From: Ceratorhiza oryzae-sativae
Taxonomy: Eukaryota; Basidiomycota; Agaricomycetes; Cantharellales; Ceratobasidiaceae
Reading direction: 5' to 3'
Assembly: GCA_030998015.1 (NCBI GenBank)
Contig: JARWMV010000234.1
Coordinates: forward strand, 868,001 to 932,000
Length of the DNA stretch: 64,000 bases
Both the position numbers and the translations under genes were made by a program. Of the stretch, positions 1-10,782 are shown in pieces; position 1 is the first letter of the stretch; each line of letters opens with the position of its first letter. The notes beneath the pieces are model-generated. The model saw only the letters and a list, made by a program, of their open reading frames with translations, had not been told where the DNA came from and did not search any database.

Positions 1-486
1 CATCTGTCCTCTCGATCAGTAAGGTTTGTTGAAGAGCTAGGATATCTCAACTCACCTTGCACAAAGCACACTAGATTCGCACCTGCGACAAGTTTGGCAG
101 ATCCCATACAGACGCGTGCTCTTGTCAGAGATCGAGCCTTGGTTGAGCAAAGAGACGTGGATGGGATAGTCGAGGGAAGAGTGAGACAGGGCGGTCCTTT
201 TGGTGTTGCGATTGGTCTTGGCAACCACAGAGCTGTTTGATACGCGTCGACGCTTGCGGGGCCTAACATCGAGAGTGGTCTCTGTTGATGGATCCTGTTT
301 TCCTTTGACTGTCGTTTAGCAAAATAAAACTTAGTCGAAATGACTTGGCAGGCAGATGAGTGACCTACCTGGAGTGTTCCATGGCGATTCGGTAGACGAT
401 GCGTACTCTTCCTGGTATCCAATCAAGGAGGAGGAGCTTGCGTGAACAGGACGAGGCCTTGGCGTAGAACTTCTCGAGGATAGCAT
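1..486 (-). CDS. 5' part of an unrecognised Cys-rich, basic nuclear-type protein (runs off the window)
   Basis: I do not recognise this protein. An ATG at 486 opens exon 1 (486-369, Ser/Pro-rich). A GT-AG intron (368-309) joins in frame to a fully open exon 2 (308-56). A second intron (55-4) then leads to three bases of exon 3 at the window edge. Exon 2 carries a strongly basic RPRKRRRV stretch that resembles a nuclear localisation signal. Its end has a Cys cluster (CQTCRRC, then another Cys five residues on) that could be the start of a zinc-binding region. The coding call rests on matching splice phases and an open frame across both junctions. Its promoter region is shared with the divergent GPI10 gene. 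Function unknown; the rest of the gene lies outside the window. Confidence 0.55.
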
Positions 487-1172
487 GGGGGGCAAAGCAA
501 TCAAGAGTGCGCGGCCAGCACACGAGTCTGCAATGTCAGCACGCCCAATCACACCCACGAAACAAGTAGATTTAAAGCGAGAGGTGGTTGGTTGGCCGGA
601 ATGGCGAGAATAACGTGGTCGGAGTCAGGAGCGGAGAGCAGCCTCAGGTCTTTGTTTGTTGGCGGGTGTGATGGCGGAGTGTCAGAGGTGGATCGCCTTC
701 ACACTCGAGGAAGCTAGCCCATACTCGGCAAGATTAATCAGCTATACAGTTCTTGTGGCTATGATATTCAACATGCGACATTTGTCTTTCAGTCGAGGAC
801 AGCGGCCTTATCACACACGGCTCACAGCTGCCGACCTTAGGCTGACACGGATCACCAAGTGTCAAATCTGCCCCTCACGATAAGACAAGCGCCTGAATGA
901 GGCTGGCCATCATACGATGGGACCTCAGCCGAAACACAAGGCCGCTGGATACAGACGATAGTCACGTCGTTTCGCGCAAATCGCATACATATAACATATT
1001 TAAACGACCAGCGAGGCCCTGATAATGTACCCTCGCATTAATGCGGTAATAAATTGAGTTGCCTCAAACCACATACCAGCTCGAAATGACCTAGCGCTTG
1101 TTTGGCATAGAGTCTGGTGGCGCTTATTGTGCGCCATTCGCGCGTGGTGGGCCACGTGACGGAAAGCCAATC
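487..1172. promoter_or_regulatory. Divergent intergenic region between the partial gene and GPI10
   Basis: About 690 bp without a supported gene lies between two divergent start codons, so it should hold both promoters. Short open frames here show no conserved features. An AT-rich stretch near 985-1010 (containing atataacatatttaa) is the only obvious core-promoter-like composition. No repeat was seen. Confidence 0.4.
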
Positions 1173-3246
1173 ATGTCTCGACTTCCAGCAAGAAAATTAC
1201 TATCCCTCATACTCTTGCTACGGCTATTGGTCGCGTTTTCGACACTTGGATTCTTCCAGCCGGATGAATACTTCCAAGCGCTTGAACCAGCTCACAAGGC
1301 TGTCTTTGGATATGGCCACTTGACTTGGGAATGGGTCGCAGAACCACCAATAAGAAGCTTTGTGTATCCTTCCTTGTTCGTGCTCCCCTATGCTTTAGTC
1401 AAGAAACTAAAACTTGAGAATACTATGATGTTGGTGGGAGCTGTCTAAAAACATCCCGGCTGGTGTCAGTACGAACTAAGCGAATTCAGATTTGGGCTCC
1501 GAAACTGGTTCAAGTCATCTTCGCGGTGCTTGGAGATGCGGCTTTGTACTATTTGGCTAGCTCGGTTCTGACCGAAGGCCTCGGGCTCGTTGCTGTGAGT
1601 AATATCTATTTATATTGAGTCATCAAAGGCCTTACGGGATCTTGATATTGAAGTTATTTCTATCACTTATTTCTCCATTCAACGCCCTAGCTCTGACCCG
1701 AACTTTATCAAACTCGGCTGAAACCAGCCTAACTACCATGGTACTAGCCTTTTGGCCCCTTCCAGGCCGCCCAAGGTCAGCCACGCTTCTATCGTATGTG
1801 GATGAGTTCCAATCTGAACTGAGTTGCTCATAGGTCGCGAACGCGAGTCGCGCTCAGCTTGGCGGCTTTGAGCTGTATCATTCGACCGACTAGTGCTTTG
1901 TTATGGGGGTTTCTTGGCCTTGAGCTTATTTGGCGCTGGAGGTCGTCAATAACCAGAATCGCGGGCTTAATATTCGATGTAATTCTGATTGGGTACGTCT
2001 CTATCGTAGCAGGATATGCACTTTACCGAGACCAAAGCCGATTTGCGGCAGTACAACCGCAATAGCCTTAACTATCTCCGTCGACTCGGCTTACTACAGG
2101 ACGCTTACACTCACCCCGGTTTCCTTCTTGCGAACCAACGTCGTTTCCGGGATAGCACGTTTTTACGGAACCAATACTTTTCACTACTATCTGACTCAAG
2201 GAGTTCCAATCATCCTAGGACCTGCCCTTCCATTCGCTTTACATGGGATCTGGAAACACATTTTGAGTTCATCCGAATCAAACCACGGCTATTTACGCCA
2301 AACGCACAGCCCAGCACTCTCCGTTCTGCTGGGACTCGTAATTTGGACAATATTTTTCTATTCTTGCTTAGCGCATAAGGAATGGAGGTTTATTCACCCG
2401 TTACTTCCTATTTTACACATATTTGCAGCGGAATCATTAGTATCGTTGGAGGCCAGTGCGACGAAACACGCTGTAAGTCCCTATTCATTTTACTCTTTGT
2501 TCGGCTGAACCGAGATGTGAGAATAGTCGAAACCAGATTCATCCTCGAGTCGAGCTAAACTACTACCTATTCGCCGCAATCACCTGCTCTTCTTACTCGG
2601 GCTTTCTTTCCCACTCGACGTTTACCTGACTTTTGTCCATGGTTCTGCTCAAGTCACCGCAGTACGGTACATCCATCAGTTGGGACAAGACGAGTCCCGG
2701 GTCAAATCTGTTGGGATATTTATGCCATGTCATTCGACTCCTTGGCAGTCGCACATACACATTCCACGCTTGGCACAAACGGATAGAGGGAGTCGATTAT
2801 GGGCGCTGGGGTGCGAGCCGCCATTGGGACTTGATAGGTATGCCGATTAATCTTGGTTCACAATAGGGATATTTTCACCACGTGTATGTAGCACTCAGAC
2901 TCGGACGTATGCCTCCCAAACCGACGTGTTTTTCGAAAAGATGGGACCCATTGGCTACATGGAGAAGTACTTTCCGCAATCAGTAGAACCAGATTTCCCC
3001 CCATCGCCTTCTGCGTATACACTTCCAGGACAACTTGCACCCCGCGACGGATGGAGGCATACATGGCCCAGCCATTTGCTGACGTTTGGTGCATTAGAGA
3101 AGCAAATATCGTTTGACAGAAATACAACGGTCAAGGAAAAGCTAGAAGATCTAGGATACAAAGCTATAAGGCGGATTTGGAATGGCTGGGAAGAGGACGA
3201 GAGGCGCAAAGGCGGTGTGATCGTTTGGGAATGGAGTGGTTTGTAA
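1173..3246 (+). CDS. GPI10: GPI mannosyltransferase 3 (GPI10/PIG-B, GT22 family)
   Basis: Adds the third mannose, from dolichol-phosphate-mannose, to the GPI anchor precursor on the ER lumenal side. The start at 1173 gives a hydrophobic N-terminus followed by FFQPDEYFQALEPAH, the family's lumenal acidic (PDEYFQ) motif. Downstream conserved blocks are SPFNALALTRTLSNSAETSL, VDSAYYRTLTLTPVSF, FYGTNTFHYYLTQG, HKEWRFIHPLLPI and, near the C-terminus, SVGIFMPCHSTPWQSH. About seven exons join in frame; one intron covers roughly 1434-1489 and another about 1992-2067. Many hydrophobic segments fit a multipass ER membrane enzyme. The gene appears intact. Family assignment is firm; exact exon edges are hand-placed. 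Confidence 0.9.
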
Positions 3247-3335
3247 TATCTGAGGATGTCGGCGACATTATTATGTCATGAGTGTTATGATGCCGGTATT
3301 CTTAATCTGAGCGACCAACTCCTTTGCAAGCAATA

Positions 3336-4396
3336 ATGTCGTTGAGATATATCAGTGCAAAGCTCGCACAGCAGGCCAGGGTTATTCATTGCTTACGACA
3401 GTTTCGACTACTAATACCATAGCCGAATAGATTGACGAAGAGTTGATGAGTGCCGCTGGCGCATTTAGCCTTGACCAGGCGAGCCGGCTCCAAACTGACA
3501 AAACGACCTATCTAACCGAGTTGAGCAGCTCATGGAGCTGGCTGGTCTCTCTTGCGCCCAGGCACTTGCAAAAGTTTATGATAATCAGAAATATCCCCGT
3601 GTGTTGGTATGCTGTGGGCCTGGGAATCAAGTAGGTTTGCATAGATCGCGGTATAGAGATACCAAACAAGCGTTTGCTAGGGAGGAGACGGCTTGGTCGC
3701 GGCCAGGCATCTAAGTGAGCACCTATACTCCCGAGCTTGAACGCGGACTAATGCAAACAAAAGAGATGTTTGGATACGAGCCAACTCTGTTCATGCCCAA
3801 GGTGTGTTGCGATTCCTCCCCGTTTCCAATCAGAATTCAAACATTAGACCGAATTCTAGCCCGGCTCAAAAGATATATACAAACGTCTCGCCGCGCAGTG
3901 CGCTAACCTCCGGATCTCGACTGCTCGTGAACTTTCATCCAACTTGAGTTCTTCACATGACGTGATACTCGACGCTATCTTTGGCTTCTCCTTCCATCCT
4001 CCAGCTCGTGCTCCATTCGATTCGGCGCTACGTATTATCGGAGAAAGCGGACTACCGATCGTGAGCGTGGACATTCCGAGCGGATGGGACGTTGACAAGG
4101 GACCACAAGAGGTCCAGACAGAGGGCGATAAGGATAGCAAGCTCAGCGCGCTGCGGCCGCAAGTGCTGGTTAGCCTGACGGCGCCGAAAGAGGGTGTGAA
4201 GTCGTTCCAAGGACGTCACTTTTTGGGCGGGCGATTTGTGACGCCGTAAGTGACGACAGGATACATCTTTGCCCAAGGCCCAGCGCTTACGTTTTTGTTT
4301 CTCAGCGAAATGGACAAAAGGTTTGAGCTTAACCTGCCCCCTTATCCGGGCACCGAGCAAGTGGTCGAGTTGGGGGGAGACGGGGCAAAGCTGTGA
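3336..4396 (+). CDS. NAXE: NAD(P)H-hydrate epimerase (NAXE, YjeF N-terminal domain)
   Basis: Epimerises R- and S-NAD(P)HX, the hydrated damage forms of NADH and NADPH, so that a dehydratase can repair them. The spliced product reads [21 protein letters not shown] near its start. It then has the [16 protein letters not shown] loop that binds the nucleotide, DAIFGF, and the signature [14 protein letters not shown]. The C-terminus contains [16 protein letters not shown]. Six short introns restore the frame, including one that splits GPGN from GGDGL. The first exon (from [13 protein letters not shown]) joins at a slightly unusual donor, so the N-terminal ten or so residues are the least certain part. 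Tail-to-head spacing from GPI10 is only about 90 bp. Confidence 0.88.
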
Positions 4397-4614
4397 CTGG
4401 ATGCATGTATGCCGTGTTACTGTTACAAGTGTGTATTCCGTAGCAGGCCCGCAGTGATGGCAGGCGATGCACATGACTTGCATATCTACTGCGAGAGCAT
4501 TTGTGATATTCTTCTTTTCTACCCTCCACGCCTGGAGCGCATCACAAGCGCACGTCACATTACTTATATTTAGCCCAGAGAAGGTATGCAGGTTCTCTTC
4601 CTCCATACCATGAC

Positions 4615-5761
4615 ATGCCGTTTTACGTGCGCAATCCGTCGATAAGTGTCACTGGCCGTGCACCCCAGATGGTCATCGTCAACGATAAGCTCCCGCCACC
4701 GCCGCCGTACCACACTGCGCGCCACCCGCTCCCGCGCACGCCCAACACATCGAATACCTCGACTCAGCTGTATCCACCCCCGTTTCGCGCGCGCCAGAAG
4801 TGCCGGTCGCTCGTTGAGCTACCACAGCATATACTGCTCCAGATTGTCTATGCCACTTGCCCTGATGATGTAGCACCCGACAGACTGCGGAGGCGACTGT
4901 ACTGGGTGGCCATGTATCTCCGTCTGACATCGCGAGCGTTGTACGTAGGTGAGTGATCGCCCGTGTCGATTCGAGTGCACACCAACTAGACGTATTGCAG
5001 CGAGCATGCACCTCTTACGATCGACCTATCTTCCACTCTACATCGAGCTCGTCAAACCGCCATACACATCCGACCCTTTCCCCCTCAACGCCCCGTCCTC
5101 CATACGCTATACACCCGCACCGACCACACCAACCCCAGACCCGCTCAGCACCACCACCCACTCGTTCTCCGTCTCGTCCCTCCAATCCGTCCAACGCGAG
5201 ACCGCCGTACTCGACCGGTTCCTCGTGCTCAAAATCTGCGACGACGTCCGCACCGACGAAACCGAGCTCCACCTCGGCTCCGAAGACACGTACTACGACC
5301 TGTTCGAGCTGATGCAGCCCCGCAGCAGGGTCGAGGATCTCGTGCGGGCGTTTGGCGTCCAGACCGGGGTGATCGCCGCAGAGGACGAGGCCTACTCGCC
5401 GACAACGAGCCGACGCTCGTCTTCGCGATCGAAAAAGCTCGTGTTTGATTCACTCTCGGTGAACTTCTCGCCGCGAAAGGCAAGTTGAGCTTTCCCCCTC
5501 TATGTGTGCGTTCATAGAGTGCCACGGCCGACTAATCTCGGATTGGCATAGCTCTCCCTGGTTCAAACAGACCACAACCGACGGAAACATACACTTGTGG
5601 AGATACAGCGCACCAAGACCGAATCGCTCGAGGTTAGCGCAAAGCGGCTCATCCGAGCGCTCATCGCCAATGGCGTGGTTCCCGACCCTTCGTCCAATGC
5701 GATCAACCCTGCATCAGTCTCTACATCATCATCGGGAGCAGGTTCCAGCAGGATGCGGTAA
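4615..5761 (+). CDS. F-box-like hypothetical protein
   Basis: No firm family. The N-terminal exon has a Pro-rich region, then LVELPQHILLQIVYATCPDD and a helical stretch (LRLTSRAL). This resembles an F-box, which would link Skp1 to a ubiquitin-ligase substrate; that role is inference. Exon 2 (from about 5001) is Pro/Thr-rich, then acidic. The last exon reads LSLVQTDHNRRKHTLVEIQ and ends in a Ser/Gly-rich tail. The first intron is GT-AG. The second (5480-5551, 72 nt) has a GC donor, GCAAGT, and a clear ACTAATC-like branch site; splicing it is needed to reach the final exon in frame. An AATAAA element directly overlaps the stop region, which suggests an early polyadenylation signal. Confidence 0.65.
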
Positions 5762-6298
5762 TAAAATTTCGGCAATAGTTTAATTCTGATTTACCATGAT
5801 AACGACCCACGACGACAACCCACCCCAGTTGCCTCACAACCCACAATGTATCCATACCCTTAAAGACCAGTGATCAATGCTGTTTGTATTTCGATAAGCT
5901 CGTTTCGGTTATACTACAAGGGAGTTTTTGGTGGCATGCATATACAAGAGATCGAAGAGAGCAAAAGACGGAGACGGGGATCGACACAATGGTGAGTAGA
6001 GTGAAAGAAGACGAAAAAAGTACAGTTGAGACGGATATATGCGAGACGGGAGAATAGGACGAGCGGGGGTACTTGATAGCAAGGATCGAGCATATATATC
6101 AACGCCGCAGGCAAATATCGAGACAAAGACGATGACGGGATGCAAAGATAATGTACACGAAATTGCAGTGAATGAGTTCTGTGCTTGAAGGAGATGCAAA
6201 GATGCAGACGAAAAAGAGCAATAAACATATAGTCAGAACGAAGGAAAAAAGCGGGTCATTAGACATGCCCGGTACCGGCCGAGCGAGACACGGCTAGT
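5762..6298. other. Convergent 3' intergenic region
   Basis: About 540 bp separates two gene 3' ends. It is purine-rich on the + strand and holds only short frames without conserved features. I see nothing beyond probable 3' untranslated sequence; an AATAAAA element lies at its left edge. Confidence 0.4.
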
Positions 6299-9200
6299 TT
6301 ATGCTTTTACGGCAATGATAGATCGAGCGCGGCGGCTGTAGGTCGAGTAGCCCGCGAGTCCGTGAATAGCCTCGCGTTCAGCCCAGCCGGCCCGAAGAAC
6401 GCGTGACTCTTCAGTCGCCCATTTCAGCTCTAAACATAACAGGTCAGTGCGAGATCTAGCCAACACTATGCAGCCAACTTGCCTGGAGGCTGCTCGCGAG
6501 GCACAGGCCGTCGCCACCCGATCGTGGACACCAACATGTTCGGAACATCAATCAACGCCTGAACCGCTCTGCAAAGGAGGGGGAAAAGCACAAAGACAAT
6601 AAGCATCAACACATCAACAAAGATAAACGCCGAACATACTTGGCATACGATCGAACCATCTCCTCGAATCGCATGCGTTCATGCCTCACGCGTTCGTCCG
6701 GCGAATCCGCCAAATCGCGGCGAAGCACGAGCTCCTCCCACATGGCCTCGCGCACGCTCAAAACGCCTGGCACCATTGAATCAGCACGACGGATAATAGA
6801 CACAATCGACCCAATCACACCTTGAAGCGCGTGCTGAAGAGTCAGTCTACTCCGGTTAGCACGTGCAACCGCACCGCCCGGTCCATTCTTCGGCGAGGTA
6901 TCCGGAGTAGGTGGCAAACGCGTGGCACCGGATGGGGGGTTGCTGTGTCGTGGTATCGGCACCGTCATCTGAGCCAAATTCCCCAATTGAGCATATTGGT
7001 GAGCGCTTCGTGAACGGATCACTCACCGCTTCGCCCACATTGACCGAACCAAATGCAGCCGTAGATTGCACCAGCCCTGGAAGCACGCTTGTCGGCTGTA
7101 AGTGAATGCCCCGACGGTTGTACACCGCACAGAACAATTCTTCCAGCAGCTCGTAATCGTGTCCCAGCATTGGTCGCACATCCGATGGGACGTCCATATC
7201 CATATCCAACACCAGATCAGACCCAACTCCGCTCATATTGGCTTCGACCGCAAACAGCTCCTTGCGCGGGGGGGTTAGAGGAGGCGAGAGCAAACCCTGA
7301 AAGGAAACCACCGATGTCGACGAACGACCAAACCCAATGTTGGCACACGCCGGGGGTGGATGGAGAGACGTGACCGAAGCGCGAGGTGCGGACAGGTCGT
7401 CCACCGATCGGAGGGAGAGCGCCGAACCAAGTGCTGCGCTCGACAAGGCCATCCCAAATGAGGGCACGCCCAGTGCGAGCGAGGGTTGGGTCGGCCGGCC
7501 CTCTTCGCTCGATACCCTCACACCGGGGATGGTCGGGTGCTGTGGGGGGGCGCCACTCGCGATTGCTGTACTGGACTCTTGGAGAGTCGAAGTCGACACA
7601 CATGGGATGAAAAACGACGCCTGGATCGGGCTCTTGCTCGGTGTTGGGTCGTTTCTCGGTGGGCTGGCTGCCGCATGCCTCGATCCACGCAAGATGCGCC
7701 CCAACCCGGCACGGACACCCTCGCCGTCACTAAACGCCCCGCGGAACATGTCCCGCGATCGAGAGCGTGGTTTGGGCGTCGACGAATCGCGTGGGTATGT
7801 CATCGTCTCCAGGGGTGTGGTCGATCCGGCGCGCCGACGGGACGAGCCTTCGCTTGAAGGATCGCGCGCAGATTCTCCGGTGCGTGTGGGCGGCCTTCTG
7901 ACAGTCTCTCCCGACGCCCCGCGCGAAACGTCAGCGGACCCTGCGCGGTCGCTCGCACTCAGCCCAGACCGTCTCGTGTCGCCTGTCAAGTTGGATGATC
8001 TAGCATCCCCTGGCAGGATGGACAGGCGCCTGCTGCGCCCAGACATCGTTTGCGTATATGCTGCGATCTCAGTCTCTGTTGGGCCGGCGGTGAGAGAGCG
8101 GGGGAGAATCGGGAATACGATATCTGACAGCAATAGGAAAAAAATATTCTGTAAACAACTAGTTCTGAAAATAGAATTAGCTTGAGCGCACCTTCAACCG
8201 TGAGGTCCATTATTCCTCCCGGACGCAAAACTCGCGCTATTTCAGATATGAGGGCGTCCCACGCTAAATGCGGAACACCGCGGGCAATATCCCGCAAATG
8301 CACATGATCGAAGCTGGCATTGGGAAAAGGGAGCGCGTTGGCCAGACTAGTGGGGGGGTCGACGGGTGAGTGTGATGCCGAGACGTGCAAAACGCGCAAC
8401 TCACAAGTCACCTTTGACCCAGCTTACGCGCTGTTCCTGTGGGCGGGGTGTCCGTTGTTTTGTGTTGGCCAATTGGCCACGGTGTAGGAGAACAAGGTCC
8501 ATGCCTACAAACTCGCATTTGGGCCACCGACGTGCAGCGTCGCGGATCCATTCTGGTTTCAGAGTGTCAGCGTTTGAGTCTGGCGTACTCAAAACAGGCA
8601 CAATTGACTTGCCTCCGCCGCCACATCCAAGATCAAGACATCGTCTGGGCTGCTTATTCTGCAGACAAGGGGGTTCTTGGTTAGAGTTCAAGAGATGAGC
8701 GAGCGCATGACTAATAATAGCAAACAAAGCGAAGATGAGTGAATATTCAAGACAAAAGGGTTTATGCATACCTCGCAAGTGTGTCGGGGGAATAATCCAC
8801 CGGGTACACGACTTCGGTATTCCTGCGGGTCGTGCTTCCCGCCTCGGGCTCTTTGGGTGCCCCCTGTTCTCGGTTGATGGTAGCCTGGGAACGGAGATAT
8901 CGTCGGCCATTGCGGATGACCCAGTCGGGCTCGGCATCGGCTTGGGACTTGTCCAGGAGAGTGGGGCGGATTCTATGGGGGCTGGGGGGCATGTGGGTAG
9001 CCTGCGCGGCGACCGAGGGAGAATCGAGCGTGTCGAGCATGACAAACGAGCTGGTGGCCGAGACGGAATGGCCGATGCGAGCAGCAGTGGTGTGTGCATC
9101 AGACAGGACTCGGACGAGCTTGGGCGGCTAGGAGAGCGAACATTTCCTTTTCGACGCGGGGCTGTATGATGTAGATGAGCCAAACAGATGGACTCGTGAA

Positions 9201-9708
9201 TGCACGCGACTCACTCGATGGAGATAGCACCGGGTAGCGCTTGCGACCGACCGCCGAGAGGGGCCGGGGAGTGCGCAGACCGTATCGTGGCGCAGCACAA
9301 GGGCCCATCCAGAGGTCGTGCGCGCCGGGCTCGCTTCCCTGCTGCGTGGGGTGTCGATGTGGGGGTGAGTGCCTGCCGCACGTCGGAAGCCACGGGGGTA
9401 GGTGTTGTAGTCTGAATGCGGCTCGGAGAGGACGCGATGGCGGGTGTATTGCTCGGGGTGGGTGAGCGCACGCGGGCGACGGGTGACGTCGCTCTCGTTG
9501 CTCGAGTCGAAGCGGGCGCGGACGCGGGCGGTGATGCGGCGGAGGGTGGACGGGTGCTTGTGGGTTGTGGTTGTGTTCGAGAACATGGTGAACTGCGACG
9601 GGCGGTGGGGCGCCGACATCGAGTGGGAGCGACGGGAGCTGGGGGGGGGGCGATGAGGTGGGTGCAAGATAGGGGCTGATGGACTCACGTGGGCTGGGCG
9701 GCCTCCAT
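6299..9708 (-). CDS. SAM-dependent methyltransferase with a long disordered insert and helical C-terminal tail
   Basis: The start at 9708 (MEAAQPT) is fixed by splice phase. After a disordered N-terminus comes a region with NGRRYL and YPVDYSPDTLAR. The class I methyltransferase core follows: RRCLDLGCGGGEWIRDAARR (motif I, SAM binding), CEFVGMDLV, LPFPNASFDHVHLRDI and ISEIARVLRPGGIMDLTVE. Beyond EDIVFPILP lies about 400 residues of Ser/Pro/Arg-rich sequence (8133-7024). It is followed by YELLEELFCAVYNRRG and a helical tail (SIIRRADSMVPGVLSVREAMWEE...) that ends at 6299. About nine introns are needed. Two have GC donors: 8612-8553, which splits GGG from EWIRD, and 6482-6430. The substrate cannot be told from sequence. 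Basidiomycete proteins of this layout are usually annotated only as methyltransferases. Confidence 0.78.
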
Positions 9709-10782
9709 CGCACGTCGTCGGGCACGGCGGGCGGGGGGGCTCGGACTAGTACGCCCATCTGCTCGACGCAGGCTGGTACTTGAGTGCCCAGCGCTGCCTT
9801 CCCCGCTTTTCAGACCCTGACGTTTCTCCAGTCTCGCCCCCCCATTCGCCCGGCGCTTGTCGCTGACAAAGCACTGCTTCCACCGGCCACCCGCCTCGGC
9901 CCAGCTTCATTTACCAGCACATCGGTGCGCCAGACTATATGGCCGATGCGGCACCGTCCCTTTTTCCAGCTGTTTCAACCAACCCCAGTCCAGGCCCTCT
10001 TTCAATATTGCTTTATCCCGCTAGAAGTCCCCAGAAAAGCGGGCGAAACATACCTCGAACAAGGGCCCCGTCGCCGCTCCGACACACCCACCGAGCGTGA
10101 CGAACCATACCGGCGCCACCATCGACGATCCCACTCGCACACAGCAAAAAACATTGCCACCCCTCGCACTCAGCCTCGTCCAGACAAGCACCCCAATCAC
10201 AATCGAGATGGCTGGCCCTGCATATCGTCGGCTGAGATCGACCCCAAATCACCCACGTCCGCGCCCACCCGGGTCCGAATACAGAAACCCCATATCCCAA
10301 TCCAGTAGCCACCTCCAGCCTTGCCGTGACGGATCAAACATGGTGATCACGTGAACGCTCACTGCAATCGGTCATGGTGTCTCACCATGGCCGGGCCGTT
10401 TGTGTTGGCTGGAACAAAACCCCGCGCTTTTGTTTGATTTGTCGCTTGCCCTTGCGCTCAGCCGGAGCGAGAACCCCCAACGAACCAACCACATCGATAG
10501 CCTCCAGCAATCACACCTCGCGCTTTTTGTCGCTTTCAGCTCCGACCGAACCATATCAACTTGCCCGGTCCGCGATCAACGTCACCGAGTCCACCTAATT
10601 GTCCGTTGGCTCCGCCTCCGACCGGCCGTAGATCCCATCCGGTCCTGGCGCGACAAAATCCACGCTAAAAACAGCCATTTCGGAGCCCCCTAACCGCCGC
10701 ACAGTCAATGACGCTTTATTCTGTTTAGCAACGAAATTCCAAAAAATACGAAATTCACACGTATGCGCATACTATGACTCTT
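9709..10782. promoter_or_regulatory. Intergenic region, upstream of the methyltransferase and downstream of the MFS gene
   Basis: About 1.07 kb is rich in C on the + strand with several long but featureless frames (for example 9784-10308). These have basic/Pro-rich low-complexity composition and no splice-supported partner, so I treat them as chance. The part next to 9708 should hold the methyltransferase promoter. No repeats seen. Confidence 0.35.

Noticed and set aside
4052..4606. 184-codon minus-strand frame opposite NAXE
   Set aside because: It overlaps well-supported NAXE exons and has no conserved content.
9784..10308. 174-codon open frame on the + strand
   Set aside because: Low-complexity composition of C-rich DNA, no splice partners, no conserved motifs and overlap with equally long frames on the other strand.
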